Origin: Tunturiibacter empetritectus
GTDB lineage: Bacteria > Acidobacteriota > Terriglobia > Terriglobales > Acidobacteriaceae
Direction of reading: 5' to 3'
Assembly: GCF_014201375.1 (NCBI RefSeq)
Contig: NZ_JACHDZ010000001.1
Coordinates: 372,001 to 436,000, forward strand
Length of the DNA stretch: 64,000 nt
In this document: in pieces, positions 63,559 to 64,000 of the stretch
How the letters are laid out: each line of letters begins with the position of its first letter
Position numbering within the stretch: position 1 is the stretch's first letter
The notes under the pieces: model-generated
The model's input: the letters and a program-made list of their open reading frames with translations, nothing else
Told to the model about the DNA's origin: nothing
Databases searched by the model: none
Translations under genes and position numbers: made by a program

Positions 63559-63719
63559 GGTACTAGCTTCGTCTGCCCTGAGAGGTTTTAGCGATACTAC
63601 CTTTAGGGGAGGAGACGGTTCGCGCCTACGGACGAATGCCCACGTCTTTGGAATCGAGATCGAGACGTGAGCATGCGGATTGAGGAGAGCGGTTGAAGTT
63701 ATCCGTTCGGCCGGCCGAC

Positions 63720-63980
63720 TTAGAGGTTTCGAGCTCTGTTGCCGGTGACGAGGCGAAGGAGCAGGGTGAGAAGGACTGCGCCGACGATGGCGACGATGAC
63801 GGTGTAGATAAGGCCGCCCGATCCTGCATAGCCGAGCTTCTGCATGATGAAGCCACCAACGACGGCTCCGATGATGCCGATGACGATGTCACCGATTGCG
63901 CCGTAGCCGCTGCCCTTCATGAGCTTGCCGGTGAGAAAACCAGCGATGAGGCCAACAATGATCCACCAGATGATAAACAT
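63720..63980 (-). CDS. GlsB/YeaQ/YmgE family stress membrane protein
   Basis: 86 residues with AGGAG eight bases before the ATG. Three Gly-rich membrane helices are present (IIWWIIVGLIAGFLTGKLMK, GDIVIGIIGAVVGGFIMQKL, YTVIVAIVGAVLLTLLLRLV), characteristic of the transglycosylase-associated/GlsB-YeaQ-YmgE family found in stress-induced operons. The molecular role is unclear. Only 20 bases of window remain upstream. Confidence 0.92.
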   Translation of the reverse strand: MFIIWWIIVGLIAGFLTGKLMKGSGYGAIGDIVIGIIGAVVGGFIMQKLGYAGSGGLIYTVIVAIVGAVLLTLLLRLVTGNRARNL

Positions 63981-64000
63981 TTCGAACTCTCCTGAGAATT

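Noticed and set aside
1..64000. tRNA, rRNA, transposase or phage genes
   Set aside because: None recognised on either strand by reading; weak hairpins did not form a cloverleaf.

Overview
The window looks like a chromosomal stretch of an Acidobacteriota genome, most likely class Terriglobia (Terriglobus/Edaphobacter/Granulicella type). The pointers are moderately high GC, an Oar-like carboxypeptidase-regulatory TonB receptor, a giant NHL plus Ig-like repeat protein, several CRTAC1/ASPIC-UnbV propellers, a two-component 'propeller' histidine kinase, TPR proteins and many secreted glycoside hydrolases. Genus-level placement is inference. I found no rRNA, tRNA, CRISPR array, transposase or phage gene.

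Layout. 1-8.5 kb: end of a fatty-acid desaturase, a Ser/Thr kinase with TPRs and a small partner, a Tat-exported alginate-lyase-family protein, signal peptidase I (lepB), an AsmA-like protein and a small unknown. 8.6-14.8 kb: a block flanked by two inverted copies of a ~430 bp non-coding element. Inside it are rlmB coupled to a degenerate M1-type peptidase (minus strand) and an ECF sigma, membrane protein, zinc-ribbon, LytTR regulator operon (plus strand). 14.9-17.3 kb: a BON protein, an outer-membrane barrel, a small membrane protein and a DUF962/Mpo1-like protein. 17.5-24.8 kb: a 2220-residue repeat protein coupled to an outer-membrane barrel. 24.8-29.0 kb: a two-component pair with a small secreted protein.

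29.0-40.0 kb holds the most distinctive locus: seven close or overlapping minus-strand genes. In transcription order they are a small secreted protein, a large TPR protein, three tandem CRTAC1-type beta-propellers, a five-haem cytochrome fused to TPRs, and a mono-haem cytochrome c. A decayed TPR-CRTAC1 fusion remnant lies at 54.85-56.26 kb, so related modules have been duplicated and lost.

40.0-61.6 kb is a carbohydrate-use region: a six-hairpin glycosidase, two acetyltransferases, two tandem secreted GH13 enzymes, a GntR-LacI hybrid regulator, an Oar-like TonB receptor, a TPR protein, a YceI protein, a broken Tat-exported GH95 fucosidase gene and an intact GH36 alpha-galactosidase. The regulator, receptor and hydrolases resemble a polysaccharide-utilisation locus, probably for alpha-glucans and galactosides. 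61.6-64 kb: a Met/His-rich secreted protein, a 58-residue ORF, a secreted unknown and a GlsB/YeaQ-type membrane protein.

Several starts were moved to internal GTG or TTG codons because a clear Shine-Dalgarno sequence sits 5-8 bases before them. Many adjacent genes overlap by 4 bases (ATGA/GTGA), which implies translational coupling.
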